Part shown: one piece after another, positions 57,103-64,000 of the stretch
How the letters are laid out: every line of letters starts with the position of its first letter
Position numbering within the stretch: position 1 is the first letter of the stretch
NCBI RefSeq assembly: GCF_002797855.1
Contig: NZ_PGFB01000002.1
Location: forward strand, 800,000 to 863,999
Length of the DNA stretch: 64,000 bases
From: Compostimonas suwonensis
GTDB taxonomy: Bacteria > Actinomycetota > Actinomycetes > Actinomycetales > Microbacteriaceae
Direction: 5' to 3'
Made by a program: the position numbers and the translations under genes
The notes under the pieces: generated by a model
The model's database searches: none
What the model was told of the DNA's origin: nothing
The model's input: the letters and a program-made list of their open reading frames with translations, nothing else

Positions 57103-58803
57103 TCATCCTACCATCGTGGATCGGGCAATCGTGATCAGCTCGCGCGCGTGGGCGAGTCCGCTCTCGCTGTCGGGCAGTCCGGAGAGCAGACGCGCCATCT
57201 CCTCGATGCGCTCCTCGCCCGCCAGCTGGCGCACGCTGCTCGCCGTCACGGCTCCGTCGCTGTCTTTCACGACCGCGAGATGGTTGGTCGCGAAAGCCGC
57301 CACCTGGGCCAGGTGGGTCACGACGATGACCTGCGCGGTCTGCGCGAGAGCCGCGAGCCGCCGCCCGATCTCGATGGCGGCCGCACCGCCGACGCCGGCG
57401 TCGACCTCGTCGAAGACGAAGGTGGGAACGGGGTCGGTGCCCGCGAGCACGACCTCGATCGCGAGCATGACCCGCGACAGCTCACCGCCGGATGCCCCGC
57501 GCCCGAGCGGTCTCGCATCGGCGCCCGCGTGCGGGCGCAGCAGGATCGCCACCTGGTCGCGACCGCTCGATCCATAGCCCTCGGTCTCCGTGACCTCGAC
57601 GGCGAGCCGGGCGTCGGCCATGGCGAGCGCCGACAGCTCCTCGGAGACGGCAGTCGCCAGCCGCTCCCCCGCGCCGCGCCGCAGCTCGGTGAGCCGGCCG
57701 GCGAGCTCCGCGACGAGACGCTCGTCGGCCTCCGCGTCGCTGCGCAGCTGATCGATGCGCTCGGTGTCGCTGTCGAGCTCGAGCAGGCGGGTGCTGCCCG
57801 CCTCGAGGTGGTCGATCGCGTCCGACAGGGTCGGGCCGTATTTGCGGATGAGCGTGCCGAGCTCGGCACGGCGGTCTTGCACGATCTCGAGCTCACGCGA
57901 CGCGTCTTCGTCGAGGGATGCGAGATAGCTCGCCAGCTGAGTCGCGGCGTCGCTCAGCAGATAGCTCGCATTGCCGAGCGCCTCGACGATGGGCGCGAGC
58001 TCGGCGTCGTGGTCGGCGGCGCGCTCGAGCTGGCGCCGGGCGGATTCGACGAGGCCGACCGCGTCGGGCAGGCCTTCGCCGCTCTCCGACGAGATGCTCT
58101 CGTGCGCCTGCGCGGCCGCGATCCGCAGCTCCTCGACGTTGGTGAGGCGTTCGGCGCGACTCGCGAGCTCGACGTCTTCGCCCTCCTGCGGTGCGATCGT
58201 CTCGATCTCGGCCATCGCGATCCGCAGCTCCTCGGCCTCGCGTGCCCGGCGGTCCTGATCGGCCACGAGCTCGTCGAGCTCGGCCTGGTTGGCCCGCCAC
58301 CGGCGGTAGGCGTGCTGGTAGCTCTGCAGCGCTTCGACGAGAGCGCCGCCCGCGAAGCGGTCCACGGCCTCGCGCTGCGCCGCCGCCGAGCGCAGGCGCA
58401 CCTGATCGGATTGCCCGTGCACGACGACGAGCTGCTCGCCGAGCTCGGTCAGCACGCTCACGGGCGCGCTGCGCCCTCCGACCGTCGCCCGCCCGCGGCC
58501 CTCGGCCGAGACGGAGCGGCTCGTCATGAGCTCGTCGCCGTCGAGGTCGCCCCCGGCGTCGCGCACGCGTTCGGCGACGGGGCCCTGCGGATCGACCGTC
58601 CAGCGCCCCTCGACCCAGGCCTGGGCGCTGCCCTGGCGGATCGCGCCGCTGTCCGCACGCTCGCCGAGCAGCAGGCCGAGCGCCGTGACGACCATGGTCT
58701 TGCCCGCGCCCGTCTCGCCGGTGAGCGCGGTGAAGCCCGGGCCGAGCGGCAAGGTGGCCTCGCCGATCACGCCGAGGTCACGGATGGAGATCTCCTCAAT
58801 CAC
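57103..58803 (-). CDS. recN: DNA repair protein RecN (566 aa)
   Basis: SMC-like repair ATPase. Walker A GETGAGKT at residues 29-36, a central coiled coil (about 160-370), and the C-terminal signature ASGGELSRVMLA followed by Walker B FVFDEVDAGVGG. Length typical. The start overlaps the nadK end by 8 bp, as in many actinobacteria. Confidence 0.97.
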   Translation of the reverse strand: MIEEISIRDLGVIGEATLPLGPGFTALTGETGAGKTMVVTALGLLLGERADSGAIRQGSAQAWVEGRWTVDPQGPVAERVRDAGGDLDGDELMTSRSVSAEGRGRATVGGRSAPVSVLTELGEQLVVVHGQSDQVRLRSAAAQREAVDRFAGGALVEALQSYQHAYRRWRANQAELDELVADQDRRAREAEELRIAMAEIETIAPQEGEDVELASRAERLTNVEELRIAAAQAHESISSESGEGLPDAVGLVESARRQLERAADHDAELAPIVEALGNASYLLSDAATQLASYLASLDEDASRELEIVQDRRAELGTLIRKYGPTLSDAIDHLEAGSTRLLELDSDTERIDQLRSDAEADERLVAELAGRLTELRRGAGERLATAVSEELSALAMADARLAVEVTETEGYGSSGRDQVAILLRPHAGADARPLGRGASGGELSRVMLAIEVVLAGTDPVPTFVFDEVDAGVGGAAAIEIGRRLAALAQTAQVIVVTHLAQVAAFATNHLAVVKDSDGAVTASSVRQLAGEERIEEMARLLSGLPDSESGLAHARELITIARSTMVG

Positions 58804-59803
58804 GCCCGACCGGCCCCCTCCAACCGGTGACGGGAAGGTCGAACTTCCTGACCAGGCGATCGGTGAACGGGCCCTCGTGCAGTCGCGCGAGCAGCACGGG
58901 TGTCGGCGAACGGCGCACGACCACGCGCGCGCCCGGCGGAAGCTCCTGCATACGGCGGCCGTCGCACCACAGCACGGCCGAGCTGTCGGTCCGGGCGAGG
59001 ATCTCGACGGCCATCGACGAGTCGGGGCCGACGACGAGCGGGCGGGCGAAGAGGGCGTGAGCGCTCAGGGGCACGAGCAGCAGCGCGTCGACCCCCGGCC
59101 ACACCACCGGCCCGCCGGCCGAGAAGGAGTACGCGGTCGAGCCGGTCGGCGTCGACATCACGACGCCGTCGCAGCCGAAGGAGGAGAGAGGGCGGCCGTC
59201 GATCTCGATGACGACCTCGAGCATCCGCTCACGGCTCGCCTTCTCGACGGTCGCCTCGTTGAGGGCCCAGGACTCGTAGACGACCTCGGCCTCGACCTTG
59301 ACCCGAACCGAGAGCGTCATACGCTCCTCGACCTCGTAGTCACCGGCGAGGATGCGCTCGATCGCCTGCTCCAGGTCGTCTCGCTCGCTCTCGGCGAGGA
59401 AGCCGACGTGGCCCAGGTTGACCCCGAGCAGGGGGATGGTCGTTCCGCGCACGAGTTCGGCCGCGCGCAGGATCGTGCCGTCGCCGCCGAGCACGATGAC
59501 GATCTCGATGTCGTTGGCGTGGATCTGCCCGTCGAGCACCGCGATGCCGTCGAGGGCGGGATCCTGGCCCACGATGTCGTCGCGGTCGGCCCCGGTCAGC
59601 ACGGGGGTCGCGCCGGCGGCCACGAGCTGCCTGCACGCCTCGACCGCGGCGTCGAGGGAGTCCTGCCGGCCGGTGTGCGCGACCACGAGGATGTTCCGCG
59701 CACCCTGCCGCTTCGAGGCGCCGAGCGCTTCGGCGCGCACAGCGGCTTCCGCGCCGGCTTCCGCGTCGGTCGCGCCGTGAACACGAGTCACACTGTGAGT
59801 CAT
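58796..59803 (-). CDS. nadK: NAD kinase (335 aa)
   Basis: ATP- or polyphosphate-dependent NAD phosphorylation. GGDGT at residues 106-110, the LNEATVEK motif, and the glycine-rich DGVVMSTPTGSTAY. The ATG at 59803 follows the tlyA stop by 2 bp and yields a normal N terminus with about 30 disordered residues; an in-frame start at 59965 would reach into tlyA. Confidence 0.96.
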   Translation of the reverse strand: MTHSVTRVHGATDAEAGAEAAVRAEALGASKRQGARNILVVAHTGRQDSLDAAVEACRQLVAAGATPVLTGADRDDIVGQDPALDGIAVLDGQIHANDIEIVIVLGGDGTILRAAELVRGTTIPLLGVNLGHVGFLAESERDDLEQAIERILAGDYEVEERMTLSVRVKVEAEVVYESWALNEATVEKASRERMLEVVIEIDGRPLSSFGCDGVVMSTPTGSTAYSFSAGGPVVWPGVDALLLVPLSAHALFARPLVVGPDSSMAVEILARTDSSAVLWCDGRRMQELPPGARVVVRRSPTPVLLARLHEGPFTDRLVRKFDLPVTGWRGPVGRD

Positions 59804-59805
59804 CG

Positions 59806-60606
59806 TCACGCTCCAACCATCGCGGTTATCTGATCCAACCATTCTGTCGGATTGCTGCCCTTCGCCGCGCTCAGCCAGACGAGATACTCGCGATTCCCCG
59901 AGCCTCCGACGATTGGGGAGGGGGCGAGGCCGGCTGTGCCGAGCCCCGCGTCCCACGCGTTCCACAAGACCCCGGCCACCGCGTCGGCACGCAGCGCGGC
60001 GTCGCGCACGATGCCCTCGCGGATGCCGGTGCGCCCCACCTCGAACTGCGGCTTGATGAGCAGCACGACATCCGATCCCTCCTCCGCCGTCTCGACGATG
60101 GGCGGCAGGATGTGCGAGAGCGAGATGAACGACAGGTCGCCGACCACGAGGTCCGGCCTCCGTGCGACACCGGATGCCGCGGCGAGCGACTCCGCGGTGA
60201 GATTCCGCGCGTTGAACCCCTCCACGAGCACGAGCCGCGTCTCGGACGCGAGCACCGACGACAACTGGCCGTGCCCGACATCCAGGGCTATCACGGTCGC
60301 GGCGCCGCGTTCGAGCAGCACCTGGCTGAACCCGCCGGTGGAGGCGCCGAGGTCGAGCGCCGTGCGGCCCTCGACGCGCACGTCGAACGCTTCGAGGGCA
60401 CCGAGGAGCTTGTGGGCGGCCCTGCTCACGTAGTGGTCGTTCGACGCGACCGTGAGCTCCTGGTCGGCGCGCACCCGTGCGGAGGCCTTGACGACGGCGC
60501 GGCCGTCGACCGACACGAGCCCGTCGGCGATGAGCGAGGCCGCGTGCGTGCGCGACCGGGCGAGGCCGCGTTCGGCGAGTGCGGCGTCGAGCCGCGCTTC
60601 AGTCAT
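59806..60606 (-). CDS. tlyA: TlyA-family rRNA 2'-O-methyltransferase/hemolysin (266 aa)
   Basis: S4 RNA-binding domain (about 1-60: LDAALAERGLARSRTHAASLIADGLV) and an FtsJ-type SAM-binding fold (about 80-250) with LDLGASTGGFSQ and the K-D-K-E-like residues including KPQFEVG. The family 2'-O-methylates 16S and 23S rRNA cytidines, conferring capreomycin sensitivity in mycobacteria. The start overlaps the small upstream gene (ATGA). Confidence 0.96.
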   Translation of the reverse strand: MTEARLDAALAERGLARSRTHAASLIADGLVSVDGRAVVKASARVRADQELTVASNDHYVSRAAHKLLGALEAFDVRVEGRTALDLGASTGGFSQVLLERGAATVIALDVGHGQLSSVLASETRLVLVEGFNARNLTAESLAAASGVARRPDLVVGDLSFISLSHILPPIVETAEEGSDVVLLIKPQFEVGRTGIREGIVRDAALRADAVAGVLWNAWDAGLGTAGLAPSPIVGGSGNREYLVWLSAAKGSNPTEWLDQITAMVGA

Positions 60607-60776
60607 GCCGAAGTCGATACGTCGCCGCCCTCGAGGCGAGCGCGCAACTCGTCGTGCACGTGCACATAGGCGTCGGCCCTCTGGTCGAGCGGCTGATCCT
60701 CGATCAACCGCAGACGGGAGACGAGCGCGTCATCCGTTCCGGTGTCGGCAGTGCTCTCAGGATTCACGCTCTCCAC
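60603..60776 (-). CDS. Small conserved protein upstream of tlyA (57 aa)
   Basis: GTG start at 60776 with AGGAGG just upstream; its stop overlaps the tlyA start by 4 bp. The segment SRLRLIEDQPLDQRADAYVHVHDELRARLEGGD is a typical short helical protein found at this position in actinobacteria. Function unknown. The earlier frame up to 60914 lacks a ribosome-binding site and overlaps the HAD gene. Confidence 0.8.
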   Translation of the reverse strand: MESVNPESTADTGTDDALVSRLRLIEDQPLDQRADAYVHVHDELRARLEGGDVSTSA

Positions 60777-60837
60777 GTTACCTCCTGCGCGAGGCACTCC
60801 ACCGGCACGCTCCCGGTGTTCCCGACGCAGCGGTCGC

Positions 60838-61821
60838 TCAGGAGTAGAGCGACGGCGGCACCTCGAGTCCGTAGATCGCGCGGCCCGAGTTCCAGATCGT
60901 CGCGCAGGCGGCACGCAGCAGGTCGAGCTCGTCGTCGCCCGGCGTCACGATCACGACGTCGTTGCCGCGCAGGCTCACCGTCGACTTCCCCACCGTCGCG
61001 GTCGATCCGTCGCGTGAGAAGACCGTCTCCGGGTACGGCTCGTGCAGCTGCCGCAGATCTTCGAGGATGTACCTCGGCCGCGAGTCCGCGTCGGCCGCGA
61101 GCAGCTGTTTGGCCTTGTCGATCCCGGTCAGCACGTGCACCGAGGTGATCCCCGCGCGATTCGCGCCCAGAATGTCGGTGTCGAGCCTGTCCCCGATGAA
61201 GATCGGGTTCGTCGCGCCGAACCGCGTCGTCGCCTCCTCGAAGATCGCGACCTCCGGTTTGCCCGCGACCACGGGCAGGCGGCCGACGGCGATGTGCACG
61301 GCCGAGACGAGAGTGCCGTTGCCGGGCGCGATGCCTCGCGCGACGGGGATGGTCCAGTCGTTGTTGGTCGCCACCCACGGAATCCCCGTGTGCAACGCGA
61401 ACGACGCCTCGGCGAGCTGAGTCCAGCCCACCTCGGGCGCGAAACCCTGGATGACCGCTGCCGGGTCGTCGAGCGCCGAGTCCGTCGGCACGAAGCCGGC
61501 CTTGACCACCTCGCTCGTGAGCCCCTCTCCGCCCACGACGAGCACCGTCGCACCCGGCTCGACGAGTCCGGCGAGCAGCCGTACGGCCGCCTGCGGCGAG
61601 GTCACGACGTCGTGGGGCTCGGCGCGCAGGCCGAGGCTCGTGAGATGCTCGGCGACCGAGGCATCCGTTCGCGAGGCGTTGTTGGTGATGTAGCCGATGC
61701 GCATCGTCTCCGCGGCGGCGTTGAGGCTCTCGACCGCGAACGGGATCGCCCCCGCGCCCTTGTAGACCACGCCGTCGAGATCGGCGAGCACGGCGTCGAC
61801 GCCGTCAAGTGGTGTCGTCAC
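60838..61821 (-). CDS. HAD-superfamily IIA hydrolase, NagD/pNPPase-like (327 aa)
   Basis: HAD phosphatase. Motif I is DLDGVVY with Asp14 and Asp16, motif II Asn/Ser in YITNNAS (TNNAS), and motifs III/IV GDRLDTDILGANRAG. The cap of subclass IIA lies between. It likely acts on sugar phosphates or glycerol phosphate. The GTG at 61821 sits 2 bp after the upstream stop; an in-frame ATG at 61848 overlaps the upstream gene. The C-terminal 60 residues form an extra domain often found in actinobacteria. Confidence 0.93.
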   Translation of the reverse strand: MTTPLDGVDAVLADLDGVVYKGAGAIPFAVESLNAAAETMRIGYITNNASRTDASVAEHLTSLGLRAEPHDVVTSPQAAVRLLAGLVEPGATVLVVGGEGLTSEVVKAGFVPTDSALDDPAAVIQGFAPEVGWTQLAEASFALHTGIPWVATNNDWTIPVARGIAPGNGTLVSAVHIAVGRLPVVAGKPEVAIFEEATTRFGATNPIFIGDRLDTDILGANRAGITSVHVLTGIDKAKQLLAADADSRPRYILEDLRQLHEPYPETVFSRDGSTATVGKSTVSLRGNDVVIVTPGDDELDLLRAACATIWNSGRAIYGLEVPPSLYS

Positions 61822-61822
61822 G

Positions 61823-63859
61823 CTACTCTTCCGTCGAAACAGGGGCATCGGCGTTCTCGGTCTCCTCGTGTGGGTCGTCTGCTGCGGTGTCGGGTCCTGG
61901 GCCGTCGACGTCTTCGGCGGGGTCTTCGTCCTCGGCGAGGTCTTCGTCGTCCTCGTCGAACTCGGGCTCGAGCTCGGATCCGGGCTCGAACTCGTCGGAG
62001 TCCGGCTCCTCGACCTCTCTCTCAGCGTCGACGTCATCGACATCCAAGAGCTCGTCGTCCTCCTCGGGCTCCCCGTCCAACTCTTCCATGACGACGTCGA
62101 TCGTCTCGTCCTCATCGTCGTCGACGGCTTCTCCGAGCGCCTCCTCGGCGATCTCCGCGCGTTCACGCCACTGGGCGGCCTCGGTGTCCCGTCCCAGCTC
62201 GTCGAGCACCTCGGCGTAGGCGAAGAACAGATCGGGGCTGTACGAGAACGCGTGGTCGGGATCGAGCTGCGAGATCTGCAGCTCACCGAGCGCGAGCTCC
62301 GGCTGACCGAGGTCGAGACGTGCCCCCGACATCGCGATCGCCAAGGCCACCTGCACAGCGGATGCCAGCGAGCTCTTGTCCACCGAACGCCCGAGTTCGA
62401 GCGCGCGGTCGGGCCGCCCCACTCCCCGCTCGCTGTCGACCATCAGCGCGATCTGGTCGTTGAGCCCGGAGATCCTCCGGTAGGTGCGCAGCTCGCGCAA
62501 CGCGAGAGCGAAATCCCCCGTCGCATAGGCCGTGATCGCGAGGGTCTCGCGCACGACGGCGATCCGGCCGGCACGTCTGGCCGCCGACAGCGCGTGACGG
62601 TGAGCGAGCTCGGGATACTCGTCGATGAGACGCGACGCCATCACGAGGTGGCGGGCCACCCCGTCGCTGTTGTCTTTGCTGAGCGTCTTGAGCTCGTTGC
62701 GGGCCACCCGGTCGAGGTCCTTCGCCTCGACGTCGTCCGGGATCTCCGGGTCGTCGTGACGTGGGCGCACCGAGCGAAGAGCGCGGGCCTGCAGCTGTTC
62801 CTCGGTGAGCGCGATCTCCTGGGCGCGAGCATCGCGATCGCCGCGAGCAGGGCGTCCCTCGCGGGTCCACAGCTTCTTCTCGCCGTCGTCGCGTCGCGGG
62901 GCGCGCCCGTCGGGACTGCCGCGGCGCTCGCCCTCCCTGCTGTACGGACGGCGTTCGCCGTCTTTGCTGTACGGAGGGCGCGCAGCATCCCTGTTGTACG
63001 GAGGCCTTGCACCGTCGGCGCTGTACGGCCGGCGTTCGCCGTCCTTGTTGTACGGGGGCCTCGCGGCATCCTTGCCGTAGGCGGGGCGCCCGCCGTCCTT
63101 GGAGTACGGAGGGCGTCCGCCGTCCTTGCTATAAGGAGGGCGTGCGCCGTCTTTCGAGTACGAGCGGCGTTCGCCGTCTTTGCTGTAGGGAGGCCTCGCG
63201 GCATCCTTGTGATAAGTGGGGCGCGAGCCGTCGTTCGACGAGGGCCGCCGTTCGCCGTCTTTGGCGTACGGAGGCCGGGCGCCGTCTTTGCTGTAAGCGG
63301 GGCGGCCGCCGTCCCTGTTGTAGGGCGGACGCTCGCCGTTCTTCGAGTAGGTACGACGCTCGCCGCTCGCCGCGGGCGGGCGACGCTCGCCGTCCTTGCC
63401 GTAGGGGCGACGCTCGGTTCCACCGTTGTAGGGGCGACGCTCTCCTCCACCGGGGGCCGGGCGCCGCTCGCCGTCTGCGGAGTACGGGCGTTTGCCACCG
63501 TCGCCGCGTGGAGCGGATGAACGACCGGCACCACCACCGCCGGTGGAGTACGGTCGGCGCTCCCCCGCCGGTCGGTCGGACCGATCTCGAGAATATGGGG
63601 CGCGACCACTGTCTCGAGGCGCGCTGCCCCGGGATGCCCCGTCGCGGCCACCGCGATCGGGCGCGCCGTTGCGCGGTGCATCGTCGCGGTTGGGGCGCTC
63701 AGCGCCATCTCGCGGACGGTAGCTCTCACGAGGGCGGTCGCCACCGGAGCGCTCAGATGGCTTGCGGTCAGAGGATGCCGGTCGTTCGCCCCGTCCGCTC
63801 GGTCGTCGACCGTTCCCCGCGGAGTCCGGCTCGTCGGCCGGCCTGGTTGAATCGCTCAC
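61823..63859 (-). CDS. Repeat-rich disordered protein with TPR-like core (678 aa)
   Basis: Residues 1-345 are low complexity, with about 20 imperfect copies of KDGERRPYSKDGARPPY-type units (Arg, Pro, Tyr, Lys-rich, probably disordered and RNA-binding). About 350-590 is a helical TPR-like domain (LVMASRLIDEYPELAHRHAL, AITAYATGDFALALRELRTYRR). The last 90 residues are extremely acidic (Glu/Asp-rich). Related Microbacteriaceae proteins are often annotated as primosomal or tetratricopeptide proteins, but no function is established. GTG start at 63859 with GAGGAG 8 nt upstream. First gene after the rRNA operon. Confidence 0.85.
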   Translation of the reverse strand: MSDSTRPADEPDSAGNGRRPSGRGERPASSDRKPSERSGGDRPRESYRPRDGAERPNRDDAPRNGAPDRGGRDGASRGSAPRDSGRAPYSRDRSDRPAGERRPYSTGGGGAGRSSAPRGDGGKRPYSADGERRPAPGGGERRPYNGGTERRPYGKDGERRPPAASGERRTYSKNGERPPYNRDGGRPAYSKDGARPPYAKDGERRPSSNDGSRPTYHKDAARPPYSKDGERRSYSKDGARPPYSKDGGRPPYSKDGGRPAYGKDAARPPYNKDGERRPYSADGARPPYNRDAARPPYSKDGERRPYSREGERRGSPDGRAPRRDDGEKKLWTREGRPARGDRDARAQEIALTEEQLQARALRSVRPRHDDPEIPDDVEAKDLDRVARNELKTLSKDNSDGVARHLVMASRLIDEYPELAHRHALSAARRAGRIAVVRETLAITAYATGDFALALRELRTYRRISGLNDQIALMVDSERGVGRPDRALELGRSVDKSSLASAVQVALAIAMSGARLDLGQPELALGELQISQLDPDHAFSYSPDLFFAYAEVLDELGRDTEAAQWRERAEIAEEALGEAVDDDEDETIDVVMEELDGEPEEDDELLDVDDVDAEREVEEPDSDEFEPGSELEPEFDEDDEDLAEDEDPAEDVDGPGPDTAADDPHEETENADAPVSTEE
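62930..63420 (-). repeat. Intragenic tandem repeats in the TPR-like gene
   Basis: Degenerate 24- and 36-bp units encoding KDGxRPPYSKDG and related octapeptide or dodecapeptide blocks. They are in frame throughout, so copy number can change without frameshift. Confidence 0.9.
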
Positions 63860-63921
63860 GCTAGCGCTCCTCGTGACTGCTGTGGTGTTGTGGTTGGTGT
63901 TTATTATGGTGGGTTAACTGC

Positions 63922-63954
63922 GGATGGCCACCCCCTGTGGGGGTGGCCATCCGT
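63922..63954 (-). terminator. Strong hairpin downstream of the 5S rRNA gene
   Basis: CGGATGGCCACCCC and GGGGTGGCCATCCG are perfect complements with a 5-nt loop. It lies about 9 bp after the 5S rRNA end, so it is the likely terminator of the rRNA operon reading leftward. Confidence 0.85.
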
Positions 63955-63962
63955 GTAATGGT

Positions 63963-64000
63963 TGTCCGGCGGTGTCCTACTCTCCCACAAGGTCACCCTT
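63963..64000 (-). rRNA. rrf: 5S rRNA, 3' end only
   Basis: The minus strand reads GGTGACCTTGTGGGAGAG, followed by TAGGACACCGCCGGAC, the conserved 3' third of actinobacterial 5S rRNA. The gene continues beyond the window. An rRNA operon thus lies to the right. Confidence 0.92.

Noticed and set aside
54766..58830. Very long open frame of 1354 codons on the plus strand
   Set aside because: It is antisense to Nudix, pyrG and recN, which have full family signatures. It has no family similarity and arises from high-GC codon bias.
62930..63420. Possible CRISPR array or DNA repeat locus
   Set aside because: Repeats are in frame inside a coding gene and encode repeated peptides without spacers.

Overview
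The window is high-GC DNA of an actinobacterium, most probably Micrococcales and likely Microbacteriaceae. The basis is the codon bias, frequent GTG starts and Shine-Dalgarno motifs, and the right-flank gene order: 5S rRNA, TPR-like protein, HAD phosphatase, tlyA, nadK, recN, pyrG, Nudix, xerD, parA, scpA, scpB, rluB-like, tyrA, cmk, der. The genus cannot be called from the sequence alone.

Layout. (1) 1-6.5 kb: a redox and regulator block. It holds a partial SDR, then an SDR/aldo-keto reductase/TetR/SDR run behind a perfect palindromic operator, a DUF2255-like protein, and a divergent aldo-keto reductase/TetR pair. (2) 6.8-39.9 kb: an accretion island at the 3' end of tRNA-Pro(GGG). Copies of the tRNA 3' end lie at 6818 (degenerate) and 25216 (33/33 bp identical). 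An 81-bp copy of the tRNA-flanking xis/terminator region lies at 19482. The island therefore looks like two or three elements stacked at one locus. Part A (about 6.8-19.6 kb) is metabolic: XRE and SDR, a dead integrase, TetR/MscS/GH43, MFS/GntR/SnoaL/SDR, a DUF1254 pair, and a truncated int with an intact xis. Part B (19.6-25.2 kb) has an unknown 802-aa protein with a HEPN-type motif, a leaderless gene coupled to an XRE-ImmA protease, and a membrane protein. Part C (25.2-39.9 kb) has a membrane-anchored PIN-like protein, a divergent proteasome-beta/HslV-like Ntn hydrolase, a HEPN protein, a frameshifted Fic gene, an IS3 remnant, a 1215-aa DUF4365-TPR-PIN protein, a large serine recombinase, and an intact tyrosine integrase and excisionase next to the tRNA. 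(3) 40-46.2 kb: GNAT, a MSMEG_6728-like protein, DUF2252, a serine hydrolase, a GntR/DUF1648 pair and UspA. (4) 46.2-64 kb: core genes, all on the minus strand, running from a partial 5S rRNA at the right edge down to der.

How the genes work together. The core block covers chromosome segregation (ParA, ScpA/B, XerD), nucleotide and cofactor supply (PyrG, Cmk, NadK, Nudix), DNA repair (RecN) and ribosome or rRNA maturation (TlyA, RluB-like, Der). Part A appears to have gained several regulator-plus-enzyme cassettes. Parts B and C are dominated by predicted nuclease or RNase toxin folds (HEPN twice, PIN twice, DUF4365), protease folds (ImmA, Ntn hydrolase) and a Fic relic. This is the composition of a defence or conflict island, and the most likely place for an undescribed system. 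Those functional assignments are inferred from motifs only.
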